Of a DNA stretch of 64,000 nucleotides, positions 9,489 through 17,113 are shown one piece after another. The position numbers and the translations under genes are program-made. The notes beneath the pieces were generated by a model. It was given only the letters and a program-made list of their open reading frames with translations, was not told where the DNA came from and searched no databases. Numbering within the stretch: the first letter of the stretch is position 1; each line of letters begins with the position of its first letter. The DNA is from Agromyces cerinus (GTDB lineage: Bacteria; Actinomycetota; Actinomycetes; Actinomycetales; Microbacteriaceae). The stretch is from the NCBI RefSeq assembly GCF_016907835.1, contig NZ_JAFBCT010000001.1:3472001-3536000 (forward strand), in the 5' to 3' direction.

Positions 9489-9541
9489 GGTCTCGACGAG
9501 CTCGACCAACAGAGACCCTGCGGGTTGAGCCTGTCGAAACC
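9489..9541. repeat. intergenic inverted repeat of the REP-like actinobacterial type
   Basis: Two 19-base arms, 9489-9507 and 9523-9541, are near-perfect reverse complements around a 15-base loop, built on the words GTCTCGACGAGCTCGACC and GGTTGAGCCTGTCGAAACC. It follows the E2 gene directly and could act as its terminator. Similar TTTCGACAGGCTCAACC elements are, from general knowledge, dispersed in many actinobacterial genomes; only this copy was seen here. Confidence 0.6.
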
Positions 9542-9552
9542 TCCGTACGAGG

Positions 9553-10038
9553 TTACAGGTGCAGGTCGTACGTGATCGCCTCTGCCGTGCGCGACGACTG
9601 CGCGAATCCGGCGCCCTCGAGCGCGCGCCGAGCGGGCAGGTTCGGCACCTCGGCCTCGGCGCGGAGGATCACGACGCCGGCGCTTCGAGCGAGCTCGACG
9701 ACGGCGGCGACGGTGTGCGTCGACAGGCCCTGGCCGCGCACCGCGGGCACGAGGCCGAATGCGAACTCGACGGCTCCGTCGTCGCCGGGCGGACCGAACA
9801 GGTTCACTCCCCCGATGGCCGGGCCGTCTTCGCCTCGACGAACGAGGTAGGGGCCGAAGGGCGTCGGATCGCCGTTCTGTTGCACCGTGCGGAGGTACTC
9901 GGCGAGCAGCTCGGGCTCGTCGGTGAAGGCGTAGGCGCCTTCCCATCCGTCGTGGGGGTCCACCTCGCCCGAGAGCACGCGCTCGGCATCGGCGACGGTG
10001 AACGGATGCAACGTGAGAGGAGCTGTCGTCGTATCCAC
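9553..10038 (-). CDS. GNAT-family N-acetyltransferase
   Basis: The protein (161 residues from GTG 10038) has the acetyl-CoA-binding fold. LTLHPFTVADAERVL opens the domain, EFAFGLVPAVRGQGLST carries the R-G-x-G-L pyrophosphate loop of motif A, and LRAEAEVPNLPARRALEGAGF is the C-terminal helix-turn of motif B. This is the RimJ/RimL-like subgroup that acetylates protein N-termini or small amines; the substrate is unknown. Start choice is uncertain: GTG codons at 10047 and 10068 are in frame. It is convergent with the E2 gene and divergent from the zinc operon. Confidence 0.82.
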   Translation of the reverse strand: MDTTTAPLTLHPFTVADAERVLSGEVDPHDGWEGAYAFTDEPELLAEYLRTVQQNGDPTPFGPYLVRRGEDGPAIGGVNLFGPPGDDGAVEFAFGLVPAVRGQGLSTHTVAAVVELARSAGVVILRAEAEVPNLPARRALEGAGFAQSSRTAEAITYDLHL

Positions 10039-10157
10039 GTGCTTCACTCTCGCACGTCGGTGCGACACTCGCCAGACCTGTCCACAGGATGACTCGGGAA
10101 TGCGGGGATCGCGCGCCGATGTTCACTCACTGTGTCCGAATCGGTCGCTTCATGGTT

Positions 10158-10174
10158 TTGACAATCATTATCAA
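10158..10174 (+). promoter_or_regulatory. Zur operator of the zinc uptake operon
   Basis: TTGACAAT-C-ATTATCAA is a 17-base 8-1-8 palindrome with a single mismatch, A+T-rich in a GC-rich background, ending 19 bases before znuA. It has the architecture of Fur-family boxes and sits before genes for zinc import plus a Fur-family regulator, so Zur repression in zinc-replete cells is the natural reading. Confidence 0.82.
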
Positions 10175-10193
10175 TAAGACCTACGGTGGAAAC

Positions 10194-11315
10194 ATGACCA
10201 CTCGAACCAGTGCCTTCCGTCGACTGCCCGCGACCCTCGCCGGCGGCGCGGTGCTGGCCGTGTCGGCCGTGGCGCTCGCGGGGTGCACGGCACCCGCGGC
10301 ATCCGGTGCCTCTGGTGACGGCCCCGAGATCGTGGCGACGACGACCCAGGTCGGCGACTTCGCCCGCGAACTCGTCGGCGACGGCGCCGCAGTCACCCAG
10401 CTCCTCTCCCCCGGCCAGAGCGCCCACAGCTTCGACCCCTCGGCGGCGCAGCTGCTCGCACTCTCGCGGGCCGACGCCCTCGTCGTCAACGGCGGCGGGC
10501 TCGAGAGTTGGCTCGACGACGCGGTGCAGGCCTCAGGGTTCGACGGCGTGCTCATCGACGCGAGCACCGGCATCGAGCTCCACGGCACCGACGACCACGA
10601 CGGCGAGGCGCACGACGAAGCCGATGCGCACGACGAAGCCGATGCGCACGACGAAGCCGATGTCCACGACGAAGCCGAGGCGACGGATGCCGCGGAGGAC
10701 GACCACGCCGAGCACGACGAGGCCGACCACGACCACGGCGCGGGCAATCCCCACATCTGGACCGACCCCGAGCTCGCCGAGCACATGGTCGAGAACATCG
10801 CCGACGGGCTCGCGGAGGTGCCGGGCGTCGATGCCGCCGCCATCGCGCAGAACGAGACCGACTACCTGGCGAAGCTCGACGCGCTCGACGAGTGGATCAG
10901 CGAGAACGTCGAGACCGTGCCGGTCGCCGAACGGCTGCTCGTGACGAACCACGACGCGTTCACCTACTTCATCGACGCCTACGACGTCACGTTCGTCGGC
11001 AGCGTCATCCCGAGCTTCGACGACAACGCCGAGCCGAGCGCGGCCGAGATCGACGCCCTCGTCGACCGCATCCGGGCGACCGGCGCCACGGCCGTGTTCT
11101 CCGAGGCCTCCATCTCGCCGAAGGCCGCCGAGACCATCGCCGCCGAGGCCGGCGTCACGGTGTACTCGGGCCCCGATGCGCTGTACGGCGACTCGCTCGG
11201 CGTCGAGGGCAGCGAGGGTGCCACGTACCTCGGCAGCCAGCTGCACAATGCGCGACTGATCCTCGAATCGTGGGGCGTCACGCCTACCGCGCTGCCCGAG
11301 GCACTGCAAGGATGA
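10194..11315 (+). CDS. znuA: zinc ABC transporter substrate-binding lipoprotein ZnuA
   Basis: This cluster-9 metal-binding lipoprotein captures Zn2+ outside the membrane and delivers it to the ZnuBC permease. The signal peptide ends in a lipobox LAGC (Cys near residue 24). SAHSFDPS carries the first metal-ligand histidine, GNPHIWTDP the second, and TNHDAFTYF a third. Between them lies a long His/Asp/Glu-rich mobile loop (about residues 120-180), largely made of a repeated A-H-D-E-A-D unit. ATG 10194 follows GGTGGAAAC. It is first in a five-gene operon behind the Zur box and overlaps the start of the next reading frame. Confidence 0.93.
   Translation: MTTRTSAFRRLPATLAGGAVLAVSAVALAGCTAPAASGASGDGPEIVATTTQVGDFARELVGDGAAVTQLLSPGQSAHSFDPSAAQLLALSRADALVVNGGGLESWLDDAVQASGFDGVLIDASTGIELHGTDDHDGEAHDEADAHDEADAHDEADVHDEAEATDAAEDDHAEHDEADHDHGAGNPHIWTDPELAEHMVENIADGLAEVPGVDAAAIAQNETDYLAKLDALDEWISENVETVPVAERLLVTNHDAFTYFIDAYDVTFVGSVIPSFDDNAEPSAAEIDALVDRIRATGATAVFSEASISPKAAETIAAEAGVTVYSGPDALYGDSLGVEGSEGATYLGSQLHNARLILESWGVTPTALPEALQG
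10608..10679 (+). repeat. four tandem 18-base units inside znuA
   Basis: The unit GCGCACGACGAAGCCGAT occurs three times perfectly (10608-10661) and a fourth time with three changes. It encodes the A-H-D-E-A-D repeats of the metal-binding loop, so the loop can lengthen or shorten in frame by slippage. Confidence 0.9.
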
Positions 11316-11320
11316 CAGCC

Positions 11321-12109
11321 ATGAACGACTCCCCCGTGCTGCGCCTTCGCGGCGCCGCGTTCACCCACCCCGGAGGCACGGGAGTCAGCGGACTCGACCT
11401 CGACATCGCGCCCGGTGAGGCCGTCGCGCTCATCGGTCCGAACGGTGCGGGCAAGTCGACCCTGCTGAAGGGCGTGCTCGGTCTCGTGCCGCGCACGGCC
11501 GGCACGATCGAGTTCGGTGCGCGCACGCCGGATGCCGCCGCCGAACAATCGCATGCCGCAAGCGGCATGGTCGGATTCCTGCCGCAGTCGGCCGACCTCG
11601 ACCCCGACTTCCCGATCAGTGTCGAGCAGGTCGTGATGCAGGGTCGCTACCGCGGACTCGGGCTCCTCCGCTGGCCCGGCCGTGCCGATCGGGCCGCCGT
11701 GCGCGACGCGCTCGAGACGGTCGGCCTCGCCGAGCTCGCGAAGCGGCCGTTCGGCGAGCTCTCGGGCGGGCAGCGCCAGCGGGGGCTCCTCGCCCGAGCA
11801 CTGGCCTCCGATCCTCGCCTGCTGCTGCTCGACGAGCCCTTCAACGGCCTCGATCAGCCCAATCGCGACGCGCTCGTCGACACCCTGCGCGCGCTCAAGT
11901 CCCGCGGCGTCGCCGTGCTCGTCTCGACGCACGACCTCGATCTCGCACGTCGAGTGTGCGACTCGGTTGTGCTCGTCAACCGCACGCAGCTCGCGAGCGG
12001 TCCGGTCGACGACGTGCTCACGCTCGGCAACGTACAGGAATGCTTCGAGGGCGTCGAGGTCGAGATCGACGAGCACACCCTCGTCGTTCCCGGGCACGAG
12101 GGCCACTGA
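11321..12109 (+). CDS. znuC: zinc ABC transporter ATP-binding protein ZnuC
   Basis: The 262-residue ATPase powers zinc import. Walker A is GPNGAGKST (near residue 40), the Q-loop is LPQSADLDPDFPI, the signature is LSGGQRQR, Walker B is LLLLDEPFNGLD, and the switch histidine lies in STHDLDLA. It is a classic MntB/ZnuC-type domain. ATG 11321 is favoured because AAGGA lies 8 bases upstream; ATG 11312, overlapping the znuA stop, has no room for a ribosome binding site. A 47-base gap leads to the first permease gene. Confidence 0.92.
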   Translation: MNDSPVLRLRGAAFTHPGGTGVSGLDLDIAPGEAVALIGPNGAGKSTLLKGVLGLVPRTAGTIEFGARTPDAAAEQSHAASGMVGFLPQSADLDPDFPISVEQVVMQGRYRGLGLLRWPGRADRAAVRDALETVGLAELAKRPFGELSGGQRQRGLLARALASDPRLLLLDEPFNGLDQPNRDALVDTLRALKSRGVAVLVSTHDLDLARRVCDSVVLVNRTQLASGPVDDVLTLGNVQECFEGVEVEIDEHTLVVPGHEGH

Positions 12110-12156
12110 ATGCCGACCGCGACATACATCGGTTCGAGGCGGCCGGGCGGTGACGG

Positions 12157-13110
12157 ATGCCACTGACCGACGCACTGTTCGGCGCGTTCGCCATCCCCTT
12201 CATGGGGCGGGCGCTCCTCGTCATGCTCGTGCTCGCGGTCGTCGCCGGGTTCGTCGGCGTGCTGGTGAACCTCAGGGGGCTCGAGTTCATCAGCGACGGC
12301 CTGACCCACGCCGTCTTCCCGGGGCTCGCGATCGGGCTCGCCGTGGGCGGCAGCGCCGGCCTCCTGCCCGGTGCCGCGATCGCCGCTCTCGCCGGCGCGC
12401 TCGCGCTGACCTGGCTCGACCGCGCGGGCATCACGTCCGACGCGGCGATCGCGATCGTGCTGACGGCGACCTTCAGCGTCGGCGTCATCGTGGTCTCCCG
12501 CAGCGACGACTACGCCGGCGAGCTCGAGGCGCTGCTCTTCGGCCGTGTGCTGACGATCCCGCCCGACGAGGTGCTCCCGCTCGTCGCCGTGAGCCTCATC
12601 GCGCTCGTCATGGTGCTGGTCACCCTGAAGCAGCAGCTGTACCGGGCGTTCGACGCGAAGGGGAGCCGCGCCGCCGGTGACTCTGCGCTCGTGCTCGACC
12701 TCGTGCTCAACTCGGCGATCGCGCTGGTCGTCGTGGCCGCGGCGAGCACGATCGGCACGCTCCTCGTGCTCGCACTCCTCATCGTTCCCGGCGCGGTGTC
12801 GCGACTCGCCACAGCACGGCTGTGGTGGCTCTTCCCCGCGGCAGCGGTCTTCGCGGCCGTCGCGGCGTGGCTCGGCCTGGCCCTCGGGTTCGCGATCTCG
12901 GTCGGCGCCGGCGTCGACGTGCCGGCGGGCAGCACGGTCGTGGCCGTCTTCGTCGTCGGCTACGCGCTCGTGCTGCTCGTCGCCTCGATGTTCGGCCGGA
13001 GCCGCCGGGCGAGACGGGCGGCGGGTCCCGCCACGCGGTCTTCCTCGCCTGCCGCTCCGCGACCGGAGGTCGGGGTGGCCGAGGCTCGACCGGCGGGGGA
13101 GGGGCACTGA
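12157..13110 (+). CDS. znuB: zinc ABC transporter permease (first copy)
   Basis: This is a 317-residue ABC-3 family integral membrane protein with about eight transmembrane helices. [19 protein letters not shown] near residues 45-63 is the family's conserved cytoplasmic-loop region, and [14 protein letters not shown] matches ZnuB/MntC permeases. The C-terminus ends in an unusual Ala/Pro/Arg-rich cytoplasmic tail of about 45 residues. It overlaps the next permease gene by one base (TGATG). Two different permease genes in one operon suggest a heterodimeric channel, as in mycobacterial and streptococcal Mn/Zn importers. Confidence 0.9.
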   Translation: MPLTDALFGAFAIPFMGRALLVMLVLAVVAGFVGVLVNLRGLEFISDGLTHAVFPGLAIGLAVGGSAGLLPGAAIAALAGALALTWLDRAGITSDAAIAIVLTATFSVGVIVVSRSDDYAGELEALLFGRVLTIPPDEVLPLVAVSLIALVMVLVTLKQQLYRAFDAKGSRAAGDSALVLDLVLNSAIALVVVAAASTIGTLLVLALLIVPGAVSRLATARLWWLFPAAAVFAAVAAWLGLALGFAISVGAGVDVPAGSTVVAVFVVGYALVLLVASMFGRSRRARRAAGPATRSSSPAAPRPEVGVAEARPAGEGH

Positions 13111-13952
13111 TGGGGTACTTCGAACGAGCGCTCATCGCCGCGATCATCATCGGCGCAGGCGCCGGGCTCGTCGGCAGCCTCGTGGTCGTGCGGCGCCGCA
13201 CCTTCTTCGCGCAGGCGCTGACGCACGGCACCTACCCCGGCGCCGTGGCGGCGGCCGCCCTCGGCGTGAGCGTGCCCGCGGGCGCGGCCGTGGCATCCGT
13301 CCTGCTCGTCGCGGTCATGGCGGGCATCGCCCGCGTGCGTCGCCAGGGGGCGCAGGTCGCGGCCGGCATCGTGCTGACCGGAGGGTTCGCTGCCGGTGCG
13401 CTGCTTCAGGCACTGATCCCCGGGCTGCCCGTGCGCGCCGAATCCCTGCTCATGGGCTCGATCCTCACAGTGAGCGACGGAGACATTCTGCTCGCGGCAT
13501 GTGTCGGCATCGTCGCGGTGCTCTGCATCTCGCTGTTCGGCAAGGAGATCGCGTTCTCGACGTTCGATCCGCATGGGTTCCGCGCCGCCGGATACCGGGA
13601 GTGGCCGATCGAACTGCTCGTGCTCGGCCTCACGGCGGCGTCGGTCGTCAGCTCGCTTCCCGCGGTCGGTGCCATCCTCGCGATCGCGCTCATCGCCGCG
13701 CCGGCGGCGGCCGCCCGACTCATGGTGCGCTCGTTCCGGGGCCTGCTCTTCGCCGCCCCGGTGATCGGCGCGGCGGCGGGCGTGCTGGGCGTCATCTCCT
13801 CGCGGATGTTCGAGATCGCGGCCGGCCCCGCGATCGCACTCGCTGCAACGGCCTTCTTCCTGCTCGCACTGGGGATCTCCAAGCTTCGCGCGCTACCGTT
13901 GAACCGAGTCTCCATACCGGTGGAGACCGCGGAGGACGCACGGATCGCATGA
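13110..13952 (+). CDS. znuB: zinc ABC transporter permease (second copy)
   Basis: This second ABC-3 permease has 280 residues. FFAQALTHGTYPGAVAAAALG near residues 32-52 carries the conserved motif, and LPAVGAILAIALIAAPAAAARL near 190-211 is the coupling region. It is related to, but clearly diverged from, the permease directly upstream, so the two are ancient paralogs rather than a recent duplication. Its stop overlaps the zur start as ATGA. It probably pairs with the upstream permease and ZnuC in the inner membrane. Confidence 0.9.
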   Translation: MGYFERALIAAIIIGAGAGLVGSLVVVRRRTFFAQALTHGTYPGAVAAAALGVSVPAGAAVASVLLVAVMAGIARVRRQGAQVAAGIVLTGGFAAGALLQALIPGLPVRAESLLMGSILTVSDGDILLAACVGIVAVLCISLFGKEIAFSTFDPHGFRAAGYREWPIELLVLGLTAASVVSSLPAVGAILAIALIAAPAAAARLMVRSFRGLLFAAPVIGAAAGVLGVISSRMFEIAAGPAIALAATAFFLLALGISKLRALPLNRVSIPVETAEDARIA

Positions 13953-14350
13953 AGCGCAACACCTGGCAGCGAGAAGCCGTTCGCGAAGCACTCGACGGCA
14001 CCGAGGGGTTCATCAGCGCGCAGGCGCTGCACTCGACCCTCCATTCGAGCGGTTCCCCGATCGGGCTCGCGACCGTCTACCGTGCGCTCGGCGATCTCGC
14101 GTCGAGCGGCGAAGCCGATTCGCTGCAGTCGCCCGACGGCGAAGCGCTCTATCGGGCGTGCAGCACGACCGGGCACCACCATCACCTCATCTGCCGCAAC
14201 TGCGGGCTGACCGTCGAGATCGCCGCCGACGAGGTCGAGGCGTGGGCGAAGACGGTCGCTGCCGAGCACGGATTCACCGGCGCGGCGCACGTCGTCGACG
14301 TCTTCGGCCTGTGCGCCAACTGCACGAAGCTGCAGGCGGCGGGGGAGTAG
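13949..14350 (+). CDS. zur: Fur-family zinc uptake regulator Zur
   Basis: The 133-residue dimeric repressor binds DNA when loaded with zinc. The N-terminal winged helix carries TWQREAVREAL and LATVYRALGDL (recognition helix). The dimerisation half has the regulatory metal site HHHHLICRNCG and a second C-x2-C (CANC) that forms the structural zinc site. Placement as the last, translationally coupled gene of the znu operon with a palindromic Zur box at 10158 supports autoregulated zinc sensing rather than iron sensing. Peroxide- or iron-type Fur is the alternative but the context argues against it. Confidence 0.92.
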   Translation: MKRNTWQREAVREALDGTEGFISAQALHSTLHSSGSPIGLATVYRALGDLASSGEADSLQSPDGEALYRACSTTGHHHHLICRNCGLTVEIAADEVEAWAKTVAAEHGFTGAAHVVDVFGLCANCTKLQAAGE

Positions 14351-14362
14351 CGCCGACGCTTC

Positions 14363-14395
14363 GTGTGAAAACCCAGATCAGGGTGGATTTCACAC
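14363..14395 (+). terminator. possible terminator of the zinc operon
   Basis: GTGTGAAA (14363-14370) pairs with TTTCACAC (14388-14395), with an inner ACCC/GGGT pairing. It begins 12 bases after the zur stop. There is no clear T-run, so it may instead belong to the proV regulatory region. Confidence 0.4.
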
Positions 14396-14403
14396 GGCAC
14401 GAT

Positions 14404-14432
14404 TTGGGTTGCATGGACGACCTCGATACGGT
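14404..14432 (+). promoter_or_regulatory. probable housekeeping promoter of proVWX
   Basis: -35 TTGGGT at 14404-14409 and -10 TACGGT at 14427-14432 are separated by 17 bases, the optimal spacing. It is the best promoter match between zur and proV. Confidence 0.5.
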
Positions 14433-14470
14433 GGACACGGTCCTGCAAGACCGAATCGCCCAGTCCGCGC

Positions 14471-14498
14471 TTCTGCATTCCGAAAACGGCATGCAGAA
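14471..14498 (+). ncRNA. leader hairpin I of proV
   Basis: TTCTGCAT pairs perfectly with ATGCAGAA; inside, CCG and CGG close an AAAA tetraloop. This stable stem starts about 35 bases after the predicted transcription start. Confidence 0.5.
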
Positions 14499-14648
14499 TC
14501 GTATGGTTCGGCGGCGTGGCACCCGGCCCCGATGGCCGGTTGCATGGAAGTCCTGTTTCGCCCTGCATCAGACCGGGGCTTGAGTCCAGACATCCGGATC
14601 GCCGTCAACCCGGCCGTGACCCACGAGTCAGCCCTTCCCGATTCCTGA

Positions 14649-14671
14649 CCGCGCACGTCCAACGTGCGCGG
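14649..14671 (+). ncRNA. leader hairpin II of proV, just before the ribosome binding site
   Basis: CCGCGCACGT and ACGTGCGCGG form a perfect 10-base stem around a CCA loop. It ends 17 bases upstream of the CGGGAG site, close enough to interact with initiation. Confidence 0.55.
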
Positions 14672-14700
14672 CGTTCGGCGTGCGCTCCGGGAGCCTGTCC

Positions 14701-16113
14701 ATGTCCGAAACACCAGCACGCGAGGCCGAATCGCCGGCGCTCTCGGTTCGTCGCCTCACCAAGTTCTTCGGGCGCAAGCCCAGGGAGGCGCTCGATCGCC
14801 TTCGCGCCGGGGCCGGTCGTGCCGAGCTCGCATCGCTCGGCACCGCCGCGGTCATCGACGCCGACTTCGACGTGCGGAGCGGCGAGATCTTCGTCGTCAT
14901 GGGACTCTCGGGCTCGGGCAAGTCGACGCTCATCCGCACCCTGAACGGCCTGCTCGAACCGACCGACGGCACCGTCACGGTGATGGGGGAGACCATCACG
15001 GGGATGTCGCCGAAGCGGCTCCGCGAGGTGCGCCGCCGCCACGTCTCCATGGTCTTCCAGCACTTCGCGCTGCTGCCGCACCGCAGCGTGCTCGAGAATG
15101 CGGCGTACGGCCTCGAGATCCAGGGCGTCCCCGCCGCCGAACGGCGTGCACGCGCCGAGCACATCCTCGAGCGCGTCGGCCTCGGCGGCTGGGGCGACAA
15201 GATGCCCTCCGAGCTGTCGGGCGGCATGCAGCAGCGCGTCGGGCTCGCTCGGGCGCTCGCGTCGGACACCGACATCCTGCTCATGGACGAGGCGTTCTCG
15301 GCGCTCGATCCGCTCATCCGCAGGGAGATGCAGGAGCAGCTCGTCGAGCTGCAGCAGGAGCTCGGCAAGACGATCGTCTTCATCACCCACGACCTCAACG
15401 AGGCGATGTTCCTCGGCGACCGGATCGCGGTCATGCGCGACGGCCGCATCGTGCAGCTCGGCACCGCCGAGGAGATCCTCACCGACCCCGCCGACGACTA
15501 CGTGGCCCAGTTCGTGCAGGACGTCGACCGCTCGCGCGTGCTCACCGCCGGCAACGTGATGGAGGCGCCGCGCGCCGTCGTCACCGCCTCGGCGGGCCCG
15601 CGCGCAGCACTTCGGGCGATGCGCGACCTGCAGACCTCGATGGTCTTCGTGGTCGGCAGCGGCCGGCGCCTCCTCGGCGTCGTGCACGACCGCGACGTGC
15701 TGCGCCTCGTGCAGCGCGGCGAGCGGTCCCTCGAGCCGGCGATCAGCGACGACCACCCCGTCGTCGCCGCCGACGAGCACCTCTCCGAACTCTTCGAGAG
15801 CGCCGTCGAGAGCCAACTGCCGCTCGCCGTCGTCGATGAACAGGGACGCCTGCTCGGCGCCGTGCCCCGCGTCACCCTGCTCGCCGCGCTCGGCAACGTC
15901 TCGTCGAACACGGGGGAGCACGCCGTCATCGAGACGCCCGCGACGATCCCGGTCGACGTGATCACCGCGACGCTGCACCGCACGGCACGGCCCGACACCG
16001 CGATCGCCGACGCGGCCGACGCCAGCGCCGTGGCGGCAGCAGCGGCGGAAGCCGTCGACATCCGCGCCGAAGCCACGCGAGCGGATGCCGCGGGGGAGAG
16101 GAGCCCGGCATGA
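14701..16113 (+). CDS. proV: glycine betaine/proline ABC transporter ATP-binding protein with CBS domains
   Basis: This 470-residue ATPase of the osmoprotectant importer has an N-terminal family-specific extension (FFGRKPREAL), Walker A GLSGSGKST, Q-loop VFQHFALLPHR, signature LSGGMQQR and Walker B ILLMDEAFSALD. A C-terminal tandem CBS region (about residues 285-405) is the ionic-strength sensor in OpuA/ProU systems. A further Ala-rich tail extends to the end. ATG 14701 sits 7 bases after CGGGAG. The stop overlaps proW as ATGA. Osmotic control is expected, possibly through the long leader. Confidence 0.93.
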   Translation: MSETPAREAESPALSVRRLTKFFGRKPREALDRLRAGAGRAELASLGTAAVIDADFDVRSGEIFVVMGLSGSGKSTLIRTLNGLLEPTDGTVTVMGETITGMSPKRLREVRRRHVSMVFQHFALLPHRSVLENAAYGLEIQGVPAAERRARAEHILERVGLGGWGDKMPSELSGGMQQRVGLARALASDTDILLMDEAFSALDPLIRREMQEQLVELQQELGKTIVFITHDLNEAMFLGDRIAVMRDGRIVQLGTAEEILTDPADDYVAQFVQDVDRSRVLTAGNVMEAPRAVVTASAGPRAALRAMRDLQTSMVFVVGSGRRLLGVVHDRDVLRLVQRGERSLEPAISDDHPVVAADEHLSELFESAVESQLPLAVVDEQGRLLGAVPRVTLLAALGNVSSNTGEHAVIETPATIPVDVITATLHRTARPDTAIADAADASAVAAAAAEAVDIRAEATRADAAGERSPA

Positions 16114-17033
16114 ACGACTTCCGACTTCCGCTCGGCGACTGGGCCGACGCCGTCATCGACTTCATCACCGACGTCTTCGGCGGGTTCTTCACCGTCGTGC
16201 GGAACATCTTCGCCGGCTTCTACGACGTCGTCGACTTCGTGCTGCAGACCCCGCCCTTCTGGATCGTCATCCTCGTGCTGGCGGCCGTCGCCTGGCTCGC
16301 GAAGGGCTGGAAGCTCGCCATCGGCACGGCGCTCGGCCTGCTCGTGATCGTCGGCGTCGACCAGTGGGACAACGCCATGTCGACGCTCGCCCTCGTGCTC
16401 GTCGCCTCGCTCATCGCCGTGGTGATCTCGGTGCCGCTCGGCGTGCTCGCCGCCCGCTCCGATGTCGCCTCGAAGATCATTCGGCCGATCCTGGACTTCA
16501 TGCAGACGATGCCGGCCATGGTCTACCTGATCCCGGCGCTGATCCTCTTCCGGGTCGGGGTCGTGCCGGGCATCGTCGCGACGATCATCTTCGCGATGGC
16601 GCCCGGCGTCAGGCTCACCGAGCTCGGCATCCGCGGGGTCGACAAGGAGGTCGTCGAGGCCGGCCAGGCCTTCGGCTCCTCGCCGTGGCGCATCCTCCGC
16701 CAGATCCAGCTGCCGCTCGCGATGCCGAGCATCATGGCCGGCGTCAACCAGGTCATCATGCTCTCGCTCTCGATGGTCGTCATCGCCGGCATGGTCGGCG
16801 CCGGCGGACTCGGCGGAGAGGTCGTGCAGTCGCTCACCCGCATCGACGTGGGCCTCGGCTTCGAAGCCGGACTCTCGGTCGTGATCCTCGCGATCATCCT
16901 CGACCGGGTCACCGGCGCGCTCGGCACGCCGCGGAAGCCCGGCGCACCGCGCAAGCAGGCGCCGTCGACGGATGCCTCGGAGCCGCTCGGCCCCGAGGCG
17001 GAACGCCTGCCCGCGGCATCCGCCACCGCCTGA
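16110..17033 (+). CDS. proW: glycine betaine/proline ABC transporter permease
   Basis: The 307-residue membrane protein has about seven hydrophobic helices. It carries the binding-protein-dependent transport signature around ELGIRGVDKEVVEAGQAFGSS (residues about 171-191), where the EAA loop docks on ProV. The N-terminal FRLPLGDWADAVIDFIT is typical of ProW/OpuAB. The C-terminus carries a Pro/Ala/Arg-rich tail. It is translationally coupled to proV and separated from proX by 80 bases containing an AAAGGAA ribosome binding site. Confidence 0.92.
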   Translation: MNDFRLPLGDWADAVIDFITDVFGGFFTVVRNIFAGFYDVVDFVLQTPPFWIVILVLAAVAWLAKGWKLAIGTALGLLVIVGVDQWDNAMSTLALVLVASLIAVVISVPLGVLAARSDVASKIIRPILDFMQTMPAMVYLIPALILFRVGVVPGIVATIIFAMAPGVRLTELGIRGVDKEVVEAGQAFGSSPWRILRQIQLPLAMPSIMAGVNQVIMLSLSMVVIAGMVGAGGLGGEVVQSLTRIDVGLGFEAGLSVVILAIILDRVTGALGTPRKPGAPRKQAPSTDASEPLGPEAERLPAASATA

Positions 17034-17113
17034 CCCGCCGCGAACGTTCGTCGCGCGGACTCGCGCGACGCTCCCCAACACCCGTGCCACAGCACACGGG
17101 AGGAAAGGAACAC

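Larger units (their letters stand above)
14351..14700 (+). other. non-coding 350-base leader region of proVWX with several hairpins
   Basis: No credible gene is present. A TTGGGT-N17-TACGGT promoter is centred near 14418 and would give an untranslated leader of about 260 bases. Inverted repeats lie at 14363-14395 (GTGTGAAA/TTTCACAC), 14471-14498 (TTCTGCAT/ATGCAGAA with a CCG-AAAA-CGG top), 14523-14539 (CCGGCC/GGCCGG) and 14649-14671 (10-base perfect stem). The last ends 17 bases before the CGGGAG ribosome binding site of proV, so it could control translation or act as an attenuator. No known riboswitch was recognised by eye. Confidence 0.6.

Noticed and set aside
10608..10679. CRISPR-like short repeats
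   Set aside because: The units are directly adjacent without spacers and lie in frame inside znuA.
14409..14648. 79-codon plus-strand ORF inside the proV leader
   Set aside because: No ribosome binding site, atypical codon use and overlap with the hairpins; the region reads better as untranslated leader.
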